NCBI RefSeq assembly: GCF_900110995.1
Contig: NZ_FOJF01000001.1
Coordinates: 4,314,803-4,378,802, forward strand
Source of the DNA: Chitinophaga sp. YR573
Lineage (GTDB): Bacteria; Bacteroidota; Bacteroidia; Chitinophagales; Chitinophagaceae
Direction: 5' to 3'
DNA length: 64,000 nt
Part shown: one piece after another, positions 43,912-52,445 of the stretch
How positions within the stretch are numbered: position 1 is the first letter of the stretch
Layout of the letters: the number at the start of each line of letters is the position of its first letter
Program-made: the position numbers and the translations under genes
Notes under the pieces: generated by a model
The model's input: only the letters and a program-made list of their open reading frames with translations
The model's database searches: none
Told to the model about the DNA's origin: nothing

Positions 43912-44250
43912 TTAAAGATCATATCCCAGTTCTACCGCCCGGTGTTTAAACCACATGAATACAGATACGCTTAACACAAAAGACGCACCAACCACTACCC
44001 AATACACTACACGCTGCCGGGGTGACATCTCGTTGGGCTTTAAGCTGGGTGGACGTACTATCAGCAGGTAAAGACCAAACACTACAAAAAAGGGGCCTAT
44101 GCCCACTCCTTTATAAGAATAGGTTATCTCCAGCTTATTAGCCATAGCCTCCAGTACGCGCCAAATAAAGTAATAGACAAGACCAATGCCAAGAGCAAGG
44201 CAGATCGCGCCCATAAGAATGGGTCTGTTAGGGGTTGGTTGAGTATTCAT
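43912..44250 (-). CDS. Small membrane protein, unknown function
   Basis: A 112-residue protein from the ATG at 44250; the longer frame from 44295 adds residues without a pattern. Three hydrophobic segments are visible: ILMGAICLALGIGLVYYFIW, GIGPFFVVFGLYLLIV and VVYWVVVGASFVLSVSVFMW. No family is recognised. It is a probable inner-membrane protein, and it stands alone. Confidence 0.6.
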   Translation of the reverse strand: MNTQPTPNRPILMGAICLALGIGLVYYFIWRVLEAMANKLEITYSYKGVGIGPFFVVFGLYLLIVRPPSLKPNEMSPRQRVVYWVVVGASFVLSVSVFMWFKHRAVELGYDL

Positions 44251-44572
44251 AGTTTTATTTGTTGGTCTACAATATACGGTACCCAATGATATCAAGCAAT
44301 AGAGGTTATGCTGTTCTTACATTAGAACTTTATTGTAACTACAGAGGGATATTACTCTCTGTTGGAAGAACGATATGCGATATAGATAAAAGAAACCAGT
44401 GGCATCAGCTACCGACTTCTTTTATGTGCTAAAAATGGTACCTCCCAAATAAAATACGTTATACCCTATACATCTGGTAATAATACCATCGTACTGTGTC
44501 CCAACATAAGTCTAATTCATTAACTTCAAATCACCGTTATGAAAAGGGTTAAAACAAAAAATTAATAATTAC

Positions 44573-44607
44573 ACAAACCAAGGCAATGGAAGATTGCCCT
44601 GGTTTGT
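44573..44607 (+). terminator. Strong hairpin without a T-run
   Basis: ACAAACCAAGGCAAT pairs with ATTGCCCTGGTTTGT, 14 of 15 positions, around a 5-nt loop. It follows the mini-frame MKRVKTKN, in the same position as the terminators of the intact small secreted genes. Confidence 0.5.
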
Positions 44608-44684
44608 GGATGAAATTCCATTTAGAAACGCCCCACTTATAGATTAACATTCCCCGTGTTCTATGAATCCCGCAAGTCTGAACC

Positions 44685-44727
44685 GTTATACAATTACTGC
44701 AAATACATAGCAGGGTAATCGTATAAC
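44685..44727 (+). promoter_or_regulatory. Conserved inverted-repeat leader of S9 peptidase gene 1
   Basis: GTTATACAATTAC (44685-44697) and GTAATCGTATAAC (44715-44727) are complementary at 12 of 13 positions around 17 nt. The same element, in a nearly identical block of about 100 bp, precedes the paralogous gene at 48388. Its conservation outside coding sequence suggests a functional operator or RNA structure. Confidence 0.65.
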
Positions 44728-44754
44728 TTAAAACCTTACTAACTAGACTTATGG

Positions 44755-47382
44755 ATGAAGCAGATTCCCTCTGTTCTTATACTTATTTTATCATTTCAAC
44801 TGAGTTTTGCCCAAAACGCTTACACACAAAAACCATTAGTAAATGATACCAGCTATTTGAGCTGGACTACTGTAGAAAATGGCACCATAAGCGCCAACGG
44901 CCAGTACGCCTTTTACCGTATAGCAAATGAACCCATAGGTGGCAATACCTGGGTAATCTTATCAACAGATAAGCAATGGGAAGTTCGTTCTACTAAATAC
45001 AACAACCTCAACTTTAGTCCCGACAGCAAGTACCTCTACGCCATACAGGGCGACAGCCTGGTCAAACTTAAACTGCATAGCACCGAGGTAACGACCATCC
45101 CACACTGCAAAGGTTATGAGTTATACAGCTATGCCACCACCAACTGGCTCGTTTATACCTTAGATGCTGCTGCAAGCTCTTTAATAGCGGAGGATTTAAG
45201 AACTGGTCTGAAACGAACGTTGAACAACGTACAGGAATATAGTATAAATAGAGACGGAGGAGCTATAGTTTGCAAGATAAAAACAGAAACTCCCGGTATA
45301 GAAACCATGCAATGGACAGACCTCAGTACTGGGCGGTCCCTGATCATCTATAAGGGAACACCTAGCAAAAACCTGATTTATAACCCATCTGGTACCCGCA
45401 TGGCATTTGATACCACTAACGACAAGGGACAAACCGAGATTAGGTGTTACCAAAGAGACTGGAAAGAATCAAAACTGATAGCCAGCGACACAAGCGCTGG
45501 GATTGCTGAAAACCTGAAAATCACAACCAACAGAATCTGGCGATTTAGCGCGGATGGGCAAGACCTGTTTTTTAACCTGGCAGCAAAACCGGTAGAACCA
45601 GCTCCAAAAAAGACGGGGCCTGATATCTGGAATTACAAGGATTTGTATCTTTTATCTGAATTAAAGAAAAGAGGTAACTACTGGCATGACGATGATAACC
45701 TTACCATTTTAAACATCAAAACAAAACAAGTTAAACAAATTCTTTCTGGTAATCAGATACCTTACTTTGGCTTGGAAACAAAAGAAAATACCGATGTTTT
45801 TATTGTCCAATCCTCTACGGCATCGTTGGAAGACTTAGTATGGGATAATATGGGACATATTTCTTATTACTTGTGTTTTGCAAAAACTGGGGCGCTAATA
45901 CCAATTAAGAAAAATTGTACAAGGCCAATATATGTAATGTCGCTTTCCCCTGATAATAATTTTCTACTTTATTTTGATCCTGAATTGTTAAAGTATATAA
46001 GCTATGATGTTAAAAAAGGAAAGTCGGAAATGATCAGTCGAAATTTAGAAAAAGAACTGCAGGCAGTGCAATATGTAGTCCGTCCTTCTCCCCAAGCTCC
46101 AAATGGAACCTTTGGAATAGTTGGATGGCTCAAAGGCACTAACAAAGTGATTGTACATGGCATGTATGACCTATGGGAACTAGATCTTGAAGATACAACT
46201 GCACCCAGGAATATCACAAATGGAATTGGCGATAAAAATCATCTCATATTTGCCAATTTAAATAAAAAAATTTTAGATAAGAATAAACCGTGGATGCTGA
46301 AAGCCTTCAACATGTACACAAAAGAAGAGGAGATTTATTCCTTAAACTATAGTAGTGGCAAACTAACATTTTTATTTAAAACAGCCAGTGCATTAGCCAG
46401 TAGTCCAACTGATTCCCCTAGAAACCTTAAAAAGGCAGGCCAAACATCTGCCTATTTAATCAAACTGGGGAATTCACAAACCTCACCAAATTTTGTTTAC
46501 ACTACAGACTTTAAAAAACTGGATACCTTATCACATAGCTTTCCAGAAAAGAAATACAACTGGCTTTCCTCTGAGTTGGCTACCTATCATGATCAATTTG
46601 GCCGTGAATGTCAAGGCATTGTTTATAAACCTGAAAACTTTGATCCAAAGAAAAAATATCCGGTAATCTTTTACTACTATTTAGAAATGGTTAATGGGTT
46701 AAATAAACCCCTTGATATTGAACCAAGCAACATTGGATTAAATGTTCCTGTATTGGTAAGCAATGGTTACATCGTCTGTATGCCCAATATTTATTTGGAT
46801 GTAAATAAGCCGGGGGAATCTGCCTTAATGAGTGTAAATGCTGCGGCTGATTATTTAAAACAATTTGCCTGGATAGATTCGACCAGGATGGGCATCAAAG
46901 GACATAGCCGGGGGGGCTATGAGACAGATTATATCGTAACCCATTCCGCTAGATTTGCTGCGGCTGTATCGGGGGCAGGCATGTCAAACCTGATAGAATA
47001 TACCAACAGTTTAAACGGGGAATTGGGAGGGCTGAATCACGGCTACGTGAGAGCTACAATGCTCATGAATGCTGGGATAGCTGATAATTCCAGAATTTAT
47101 AATGATAACTCACCAATGCTAGCGGTAAAAAATATAACTACACCTTTGCTTTTAATGCACAACGATGGAGATCAAACGGTTTCTGTATCACAGAGTATAG
47201 AAATGTTTGTACAACTTAGAAGCCAACAAAAACGGGTCTGGCTGTTGCAATACGATGGTGAAAGGCATGTTATCAATAAAACGGAAAACCAGATTGACTA
47301 TCAAAATAAAGTTAAAGACTTTTTTGATCATTATTTGAAAAATCAGCCCATGGCCAATTGGATGAAAAACTCAATAAAATAA
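44755..47382 (+). CDS. Secreted S9-family (prolyl oligopeptidase-like) peptidase, copy 1
   Basis: An 875-residue exported serine peptidase. A signal peptide spans 1-19 (ends LSFAQ). Residues about 40-600 are a beta-propeller-like gate with WD/Kelch-type strands, and the C-terminal alpha/beta-hydrolase domain has the full triad: Ser718 in GHSRGGYET, Asp806 in HNDGDQTV and His838 in GERHVI. S9 enzymes cut short peptides, usually after proline, because the propeller excludes folded proteins. The substrate may be a small peptide, and a gene for a small secreted cysteine-containing protein lies 144 bp downstream. A paralogue follows at 48388. Confidence 0.88.
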   Translation: MKQIPSVLILILSFQLSFAQNAYTQKPLVNDTSYLSWTTVENGTISANGQYAFYRIANEPIGGNTWVILSTDKQWEVRSTKYNNLNFSPDSKYLYAIQGDSLVKLKLHSTEVTTIPHCKGYELYSYATTNWLVYTLDAAASSLIAEDLRTGLKRTLNNVQEYSINRDGGAIVCKIKTETPGIETMQWTDLSTGRSLIIYKGTPSKNLIYNPSGTRMAFDTTNDKGQTEIRCYQRDWKESKLIASDTSAGIAENLKITTNRIWRFSADGQDLFFNLAAKPVEPAPKKTGPDIWNYKDLYLLSELKKRGNYWHDDDNLTILNIKTKQVKQILSGNQIPYFGLETKENTDVFIVQSSTASLEDLVWDNMGHISYYLCFAKTGALIPIKKNCTRPIYVMSLSPDNNFLLYFDPELLKYISYDVKKGKSEMISRNLEKELQAVQYVVRPSPQAPNGTFGIVGWLKGTNKVIVHGMYDLWELDLEDTTAPRNITNGIGDKNHLIFANLNKKILDKNKPWMLKAFNMYTKEEEIYSLNYSSGKLTFLFKTASALASSPTDSPRNLKKAGQTSAYLIKLGNSQTSPNFVYTTDFKKLDTLSHSFPEKKYNWLSSELATYHDQFGRECQGIVYKPENFDPKKKYPVIFYYYLEMVNGLNKPLDIEPSNIGLNVPVLVSNGYIVCMPNIYLDVNKPGESALMSVNAAADYLKQFAWIDSTRMGIKGHSRGGYETDYIVTHSARFAAAVSGAGMSNLIEYTNSLNGELGGLNHGYVRATMLMNAGIADNSRIYNDNSPMLAVKNITTPLLLMHNDGDQTVSVSQSIEMFVQLRSQQKRVWLLQYDGERHVINKTENQIDYQNKVKDFFDHYLKNQPMANWMKNSIK

Positions 47383-47470
47383 ATGTCTGGATTAATAAAT
47401 ATTCCCGATCTCCTATGTTTACTGCCGCACCATGTTGCTATATATCACGATCTTTATCTGTAAGGGACAA

Positions 47471-47500
47471 CCTGAAAACCCTAAAAAAAGAGTAAGGAAA
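47471..47500 (+). promoter_or_regulatory. Conserved element upstream of small secreted gene A
   Basis: A 30-nt stretch with GAAAACCCT and AAAAGAGTAAGGAAA that recurs with about four differences at 52132-52161 before small gene C. Both lie 26-30 nt before the ATG. It may be a promoter or translation element. Confidence 0.5.
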
Positions 47501-47526
47501 TTACTTTATTTAATAAGTATAAAATC

Positions 47527-47778
47527 ATGAAACGTGCAAAAATTTTACTCGCTGCCATCTCAATATTTGCAGTAGTAGGCGGAGCTTATGCTTTTAAAGC
47601 TCAAAGGGTAGGAAGTCGTATCTGGATTAGAGTTGCAGGTCAAACCACTTGCGGTTTACAAGTAGATCAACGCTCCATATTGCCAGCGGTTCCAAATCAA
47701 GTTCCTCTTAGTACTACCTACGTTACAGATATAGCCGGAATATGTCCAGATAAAATTCCATATTATACAGCTCCTTGA
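47527..47778 (+). CDS. Small secreted two-cysteine protein A
   Basis: An 83-residue protein. The signal peptide (1-22, AVVGGAYA) is followed by a mature part of about 60 residues with two conserved cysteines, in QTTCGLQVD and TDIAGICPDK, that probably form a disulfide after export. It ends in YYTAP. Two paralogues occur in the window at 51052 and 52192, sharing MKRAK, GGxYA, TTCG, TDIAGxCP and YT near the end. The family is not recognised; small secreted proteins of this general form are numerous in Chitinophagaceae. It has its own terminator. Confidence 0.72.
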   Translation: MKRAKILLAAISIFAVVGGAYAFKAQRVGSRIWIRVAGQTTCGLQVDQRSILPAVPNQVPLSTTYVTDIAGICPDKIPYYTAP

Positions 47779-47784
47779 TTTATA

Positions 47785-47811
47785 AAAGAGCCGGAATTAT
47801 CCGGCTTTTTA
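47785..47811 (+). terminator. Terminator of small gene A
   Basis: AGCCGGA (47789-47795) pairs with TCCGGCT (47800-47806) and is followed by TTTTA. The sequence TTGATTTATAAAA before it is shared with the terminator after small gene C. Confidence 0.8.
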
Positions 47812-48290
47812 TAATATATCATATCTGGAGATTTGTATGCTCAATCGTTTGGAAAGTGGAGTGAATTTATAGACCAGCATTAGGCCGTCTTTATGATTCT
47901 TTTTGCATAGTTGTACAAAAAAGCCCAATAACGCGCATATATTTCTTCAAAAGCAGGTCTATTGGACTGATTAAATAACTCTACAAGCTCTAGGTCTGTT
48001 TAGACTTTGAGATACATTCATCATGACAAATTTATTCGGTTTAGGCGGCTATTTAAAGGTATCATACAAAGCTGAGGCTTAGGGAAGGGGCCTTAATACT
48101 GCTTGGTGATGCCTGGCAAGGTAAACATGTAGAGACGTATGTATATCTTTCAAGGAAGAGATTGGCGTTAAATGTATGGACAATATTTACTGTGGTATAA
48201 CTTAATCATCTGTCATCTTCTGTACTGGTCTATAAATTAAGAAAGTGGGCGTTAGAAGTTAAAGGTAATATCTGTTAAGTATATTCCCCC
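47812..48290. other. Intergenic region with a sigma-gene remnant
   Basis: No intact gene. It contains the broken ECF sigma fragment at 47880-48024 (minus strand) and a 14-bp inverted repeat, AATTTATAGACCAG (47864-47877) with CTGGTCTATAAATT (48225-48238), that brackets it. The rest shows no recognisable coding signal. Confidence 0.5.
47880..48024 (-). pseudogene. N-terminal remnant of an ECF sigma factor
   Basis: The minus strand reads MMNVSQSL, then after a one-base insertion TDLELVELFNQSNRPAFEEI followed by YARYWAFLYNYAKR, and soon hits a stop. This is the region-2 start of an ECF sigma factor; the intact factor at 61137 has AFEEIYTRYWGILYNFARR at the matching place. About 45 codons survive of a gene that would need roughly 190. 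There is no adjacent FecR gene, so a whole regulatory set was probably lost. Confidence 0.75.
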
Positions 48291-48317
48291 GTTCTGTGAG
48301 TTCTGCAAGTCTGAACC

Positions 48318-48360
48318 GTTATATGATTACTGCGAATACATAGCAGGGTAATCGTATAAC
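48318..48360 (+). promoter_or_regulatory. Conserved inverted-repeat leader of S9 peptidase gene 2
   Basis: GTTATATGATTAC (48318-48330) and GTAATCGTATAAC (48348-48360) pair at 12 of 13 positions, plus one T-G, around 17 nt. The right arm and loop-side GCAGG are identical to copy 1, and the left arms differ by two adjacent transitions. Confidence 0.65.
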
Positions 48361-48387
48361 TTAAAACCTTACTAACTAGACTTACGA

Positions 48388-51015
48388 ATGAAGCAGGTTC
48401 TCTCTTTTCTTACTCTTATTTTATCATTTCAATTGGGCTATGCCCAAACAGTACGTACACAAAAACCACTAGTAAACGACACCAGTTATTTGAGCTGGAC
48501 TACGGTAGACAATGGCACCATTAGCGCCGATGGGCAATATGCCTATTACCGGATAGACAATGAACCGCAGGGCGGCAATACATGGGTGATTACAGCAACT
48601 AATAAATCCTGGGAATACCGCTCCGCCAGATTCAAAAATTTAAAATTTAGCCACGATAGTAAGTACCTGTTTGCCATGCAGGGTGACAGCCTGATTAAAC
48701 TTAAACTGCAAAGCACTGAGGTGACTACCGTGCCTCATTGCAAAGGTTATGAGCTATACAGCTATGCCACCAAGAACTGGCTCATTTATACTTTGAATGA
48801 TGCAGCAAGTTTATTAATTGCTGAGGATTTAAGAACCGGGCTAAAACTGACGTTGAACAACGTACAGGAATATAGCCTCAATAAGAACGGAGCGGTTATA
48901 GTCTCAAAAATAAGAACAGAAAAATTAGGTACGGAAACCATACAATGGACAGATATTAATGTAGCCCAGTCACAGATCATTTATCAAGGAGTACCGAGTA
49001 AAAACCTAATTTTTGATGTATCTGGTAACCGCATGGCATTTGATACGGCTAAAGAGAAGGGACAAACTGAGATTTGGTATTATCAAAGAGGTTGGAAAAC
49101 ATCAGCATTGATAGCCAGTGATACAAGCGTTGGCATTACTGAAAATTTGAAGATCACAACTAACCAAACCTGGCGATTTAGTGAAGATGGGCAAGACCTG
49201 TTTTTTAACCTAGAGGCAAAATTGGCTGAATCTGGACAAAAAAAGACCGGTCCGGTTATCTGGAATTATAAGGATTTGTACCTTTTATCTGAATTAAAGA
49301 AAAGAGGCAACTACTGGCACGATTATGATAATCTAACCAAATTAAACATTCTAACAAAGCAAGTCAAACAAATTCTTTCTGGTGATCAGCACCCATATGT
49401 CGGTTCATTAGAAAGAGACAATAGCGATATTTTTATTGTTCAATCATCAACAACTTCAACAGAAGATATACTATGGAACCATAGGGGTCATGTTTCTTAT
49501 TATTTGTGCATTTCAAAGACAGGACAATTAATAGCGATTAAAGAAAATTGCACCAAGCCAATAAATGTAATTTCACTCTCACCGGATAATAATTTTCTAC
49601 TTTATTTTGACCCAGAACTTTTAAAATATGTAAGCTATGATGTTAAAAAAGGGGAATCACAAATTATTAGTGAAATTTTAGATAAAGAACTGCATACTTT
49701 GCAACTTGCAGCCCGTCCATCACCTGAAAGACCAGAGGGAACCTTTGGTGTGGTTGGATGGATTAAAGGAACAAATAAAGTGATTGTACACGGGATGTAT
49801 GATCTTTGGGAACTTGAGCTTGAAAATAAAATACCTCCTAGAAATATCACCAATGGGATCGGCGAAAAAAATCAAATTATTTTTGCCGGTTTAAATAAAA
49901 AAGTACTGGATAAAAGCGGTTCTTGGTTACTGAGAGCTTTCAACGTTCGCACAAAGGAAGAAGAAATTTATTCCTTCAATTATAACAGCCGCAAACTGGC
50001 GTTGTTGTTTAAAACCAGCAGTGCATTAGCCTCTGGTCTAATTGATCCTCCAAGAAACGTTAAAAAGGCAGATGAGGCGACTGCCTTTTTAATCAAGCTC
50101 GGAAATGCACAATCCTCTCCAAATTTTGTGTACACCACCGATTTTAAAAAACTGGATACCTTATCTCATAGCTTCCCTGAAAAAAAATATAACTGGCTCT
50201 CTGCAGAACTGGCGACCTACCCCGACCAATTAGGTCGTGAATGCCAGGGCATTATTTATAAGCCTGAGAACTTTGATCCAAAGAAAAAATACCCGGTAAT
50301 CTTTTATTACTACTTAGAAATGGCTAATGGGTTAAATAAATCCCTTGATATAGAGCCAAGCAATCTTGGATTGAATGTTCCAGTATTGGTAAGTAACGGT
50401 TACATTGTCTTTATGCCCAATATTTATCTGGACGTCAATAAGCCAGGTGAATCTGCATTAATGAGTGTTAATGCCGCCGCAGATTATTTAAAGCAATTTG
50501 CTTGGATAGATTCCACCAGGATGGGTATTAAGGGACATAGCCGTGGGGGTTATGAGACAGACTACATCGTAACCCATTCCAGTAGATTTGCAGCAGCTGT
50601 ATCGGGAGCAGGTATCTCAAACCTGGTGGAGTATACCAACAGCTTGAATGGGGATTATGGGGGATTAAACCATGCTTATGTAAGAAGCCAAATGTTAATG
50701 AACGCAGGGCTAGAAGACATTCCGAATATTTACAATGATAATTCACCAATTCAAGCTGTAAAAAATTTTTCTACCCCTTTATTATTGATGCATAACGAGG
50801 GAGATCAAACTGTTTCTGTATCGCATAGCATAGAGCTATTTGTACAGCTCCGAAGCCAGCAAAAACCGGTCTGGCTATTACAATATGAGGGTGAAGACCA
50901 TACAATAAGAAAAACGGAACATCAAATCGACTATCAGGATAAAGTCAAAGAGTTCTTTGACCATTATCTGAAAGATCAGCCTATTCCTCAATGGATGGAT
51001 AGTCCCATAAAGTAA
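48388..51015 (+). CDS. Secreted S9-family (prolyl oligopeptidase-like) peptidase, copy 2
   Basis: An 875-residue paralogue of the gene at 44755, of the same length and alignable by eye without gaps. Signal peptide 1-19 (ends LGYAQ). The catalytic motifs are GHSRGGYETD (Ser718), HNEGDQTV (Asp806) and EGEDHTI (His838). The C-terminal catalytic half is more alike between the copies than the middle of the propeller (about residues 330-470), so the two may differ in what they admit. Both copies appear intact, which argues for retained, distinct roles. A hairpin shared with the convergent small gene B follows. Confidence 0.88.
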   Translation: MKQVLSFLTLILSFQLGYAQTVRTQKPLVNDTSYLSWTTVDNGTISADGQYAYYRIDNEPQGGNTWVITATNKSWEYRSARFKNLKFSHDSKYLFAMQGDSLIKLKLQSTEVTTVPHCKGYELYSYATKNWLIYTLNDAASLLIAEDLRTGLKLTLNNVQEYSLNKNGAVIVSKIRTEKLGTETIQWTDINVAQSQIIYQGVPSKNLIFDVSGNRMAFDTAKEKGQTEIWYYQRGWKTSALIASDTSVGITENLKITTNQTWRFSEDGQDLFFNLEAKLAESGQKKTGPVIWNYKDLYLLSELKKRGNYWHDYDNLTKLNILTKQVKQILSGDQHPYVGSLERDNSDIFIVQSSTTSTEDILWNHRGHVSYYLCISKTGQLIAIKENCTKPINVISLSPDNNFLLYFDPELLKYVSYDVKKGESQIISEILDKELHTLQLAARPSPERPEGTFGVVGWIKGTNKVIVHGMYDLWELELENKIPPRNITNGIGEKNQIIFAGLNKKVLDKSGSWLLRAFNVRTKEEEIYSFNYNSRKLALLFKTSSALASGLIDPPRNVKKADEATAFLIKLGNAQSSPNFVYTTDFKKLDTLSHSFPEKKYNWLSAELATYPDQLGRECQGIIYKPENFDPKKKYPVIFYYYLEMANGLNKSLDIEPSNLGLNVPVLVSNGYIVFMPNIYLDVNKPGESALMSVNAAADYLKQFAWIDSTRMGIKGHSRGGYETDYIVTHSSRFAAAVSGAGISNLVEYTNSLNGDYGGLNHAYVRSQMLMNAGLEDIPNIYNDNSPIQAVKNFSTPLLLMHNEGDQTVSVSHSIELFVQLRSQQKPVWLLQYEGEDHTIRKTEHQIDYQDKVKEFFDHYLKDQPIPQWMDSPIK

Positions 51016-51059
51016 TTTCATAATATGGGTCCGAGTTTCTCGGCCCCCATATTATGAAA
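51016..51059. terminator. Bidirectional terminator between S9 copy 2 and small gene B
   Basis: TTTCATAATATGGG and CCCATATTATGAAA form a perfect 14-bp outer stem, with an inner CCGAG/CTCGG stem and TTT loop. The stop codon of small gene B lies inside it. Confidence 0.8.
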
Positions 51060-51309
51060 GACCTGTATAATAACCAATCCTGACTGGACAGTCCCCAGCG
51101 ATATCAGTAACAAAGTCATTACTAATGGAAAGCTGACCTAGAACGAATGTTGTTGTGGTAAACCCATCTCGCAATACACCACAAGTGGTTGTAAGTGCTG
51201 CTCTCGTGAATACATGAAATCCGTGTCTCTGCATCTTATTAAATGCATAAGTGCCGCCAACCAGAGAAAATACGGCAATTATCAACAATAACAGTTTGGC
51301 TTTTCTCAT
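51052..51309 (-). CDS. Small secreted two-cysteine protein B (inverted copy)
   Basis: An 85-residue paralogue of A and C on the opposite strand. Signal peptide MRKAKLLLLIIAVFSLVGG, cleavage near TYA-F. The mature part has TTTCGVLRDG and TDIAGDCPVRI with the two conserved cysteines, and HVFTR shared with C. It ends YYTGLS rather than YTAP. The upstream 30-nt element of A and C is not seen here, so its expression is probably controlled differently. Function unknown. Confidence 0.72.
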   Translation of the reverse strand: MRKAKLLLLIIAVFSLVGGTYAFNKMQRHGFHVFTRAALTTTCGVLRDGFTTTTFVLGQLSISNDFVTDIAGDCPVRIGYYTGLS

Positions 51310-51702
51310 CTTACTCAGATTTTAGTTTAATAATCTAATAAAGGTCTGTTATGTTACTTACTATGGGGCCACAGTGGTGGGGACTGCACATCTATAGCGT
51401 CAATGGTGTTGATCAATATATGTATCTATCAAAAGATTACCACAGGTCATGAAATGAAATTCTTATTGTTTCCGATCCGGTATAAATATCAATGAACAAG
51501 ATACTCTGAACAAACTCAAGCGTAGCATTCATTTCTTCTTTAGCCACATGAAAATCCTTGAGCCCGTAAATACTTGTACATCTTCTCTTATGCTAATAGC
51601 AATAATACCTGTCCATTGAGGTCTAATGTAAGCACTGCACCATAACTTCAGTTTTTGTTGCTTCTAATTTTTTTGAATTACTTATTTTAACAGAAATGAA
51701 TC

Positions 51703-51730
51703 AAGGGGCAATCTCCATTGTCCCTTTTTT
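51703..51730 (+). terminator. Orphan intrinsic terminator
   Basis: AAGGGGCAAT pairs with ATTGTCCCTT (one G-T) around CTCC, followed by TTTT. No gene on the plus strand ends before it, so it probably outlived a deleted small gene or ends a short RNA. Confidence 0.6.
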
Positions 51731-52131
51731 ATGCGCATCATCAAGGGGGTACTTAATTTTCTATCGCGATCTCCAAAGTAATATTCTCCATCTCCTATAT
51801 AACACTTCATTGTGTTTTATGATCTTTACATTGTAGGACGATGGTAAATAGTTAATCCAATTTCACAAGTAAAAAAGTCCTACCCTAAAACCATATTAAA
51901 GAAGTATATACATATGCTTACACAACTTGAACCCCGTAATGATCAGCATGTATAAATTATTAAATTTTTCTTTTTTTGTAACATGGCAGAAACTTGCAAA
52001 TGCCTGCACGATATGGAAACTCACAAATCAGTATCTCAGGGGGGGGCCTGCCTTTGGTAGGATCATCGGCACACTGCTGAAATACCTAACATTAATAATC
52101 CTTTTATTCGCGCGAACTAAAGCAGGGAGTA

Positions 52132-52161
52132 CCCGAAAACCCTTAGAAAAGAGTAGGGAAA
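52132..52161 (+). promoter_or_regulatory. Conserved element upstream of small secreted gene C
   Basis: Counterpart of the element at 47471-47500, with GAAAACCCT and AAAAGAGTAGGGAAA, 30 nt before the ATG at 52192. See that entry for interpretation. Confidence 0.5.
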
Positions 52162-52191
52162 AATCTCATGTTAATTCACAAAAATTAATTT

Positions 52192-52440
52192 ATGAAACGT
52201 GCAAAATTAATGCTTGCAGCTATAGCTGTGATAGCAGTAGCTGGTGGAGTTTACGCTTCCAAAGTAAGAACAGGAACCCATGTATTCACAAGGGAAGCGG
52301 GTACAACCACTTGTGGTGTATTGGTTGATAAATTGTCAACAACAACAGTGGTTCTAAACCAGCCTACTACTGCTTTTACTTATGCTACTGATATCGCTGG
52401 GGACTGCCCAATTAAGATTAATCTTTATACTGCTCCTTGA
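52192..52440 (+). CDS. Small secreted two-cysteine protein C
   Basis: An 82-residue paralogue of A and B. Signal peptide MKRAKLMLAAIAVIAVAGG with cleavage after VYA. Mature part with HVFTREAGTTTCGVLVDK and TDIAGDCPIKI; ends LYTAP like A. The two cysteines are about 44 residues apart in the chain. It shares its upstream element and its terminator design with A, so A and C look like copies of one complete expression unit. Function unknown. Confidence 0.74.
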   Translation: MKRAKLMLAAIAVIAVAGGVYASKVRTGTHVFTREAGTTTCGVLVDKLSTTTVVLNQPTTAFTYATDIAGDCPIKINLYTAP

Positions 52441-52445
52441 TTTAT

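Larger units (their letters stand above)
44296..44754. other. Intergenic region before the first S9 peptidase
   Basis: No gene longer than a few codons. It holds a mini-frame MKRVKTKN (44539-44565), the hairpin at 44573-44607 and the conserved S9 leader from about 44652. The mini-frame starts like the small secreted proteins of this locus and may be the stub of a deleted copy. Confidence 0.5.
51310..52191. other. Long intergenic region, eroded
   Basis: No intact gene. A minus-strand stretch at 51437-51643 reads like protein in two frames (RPQWTGIIAISIREDVQVFT, then LKDFHVAKEEMNATLEFVQS) and may be a frameshifted remnant of an unrecognised gene. An orphan terminator lies at 51703-51730, and the conserved upstream element of small gene C at 52132-52161. 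The open frame at 51927-52328 lacks coding character. Confidence 0.45.

Noticed and set aside
51927..52328. Open frame of 133 codons on the plus strand
   Set aside because: It overlaps the well-supported small gene C in another frame, has no signal or domain pattern, and contains low-complexity stretches.
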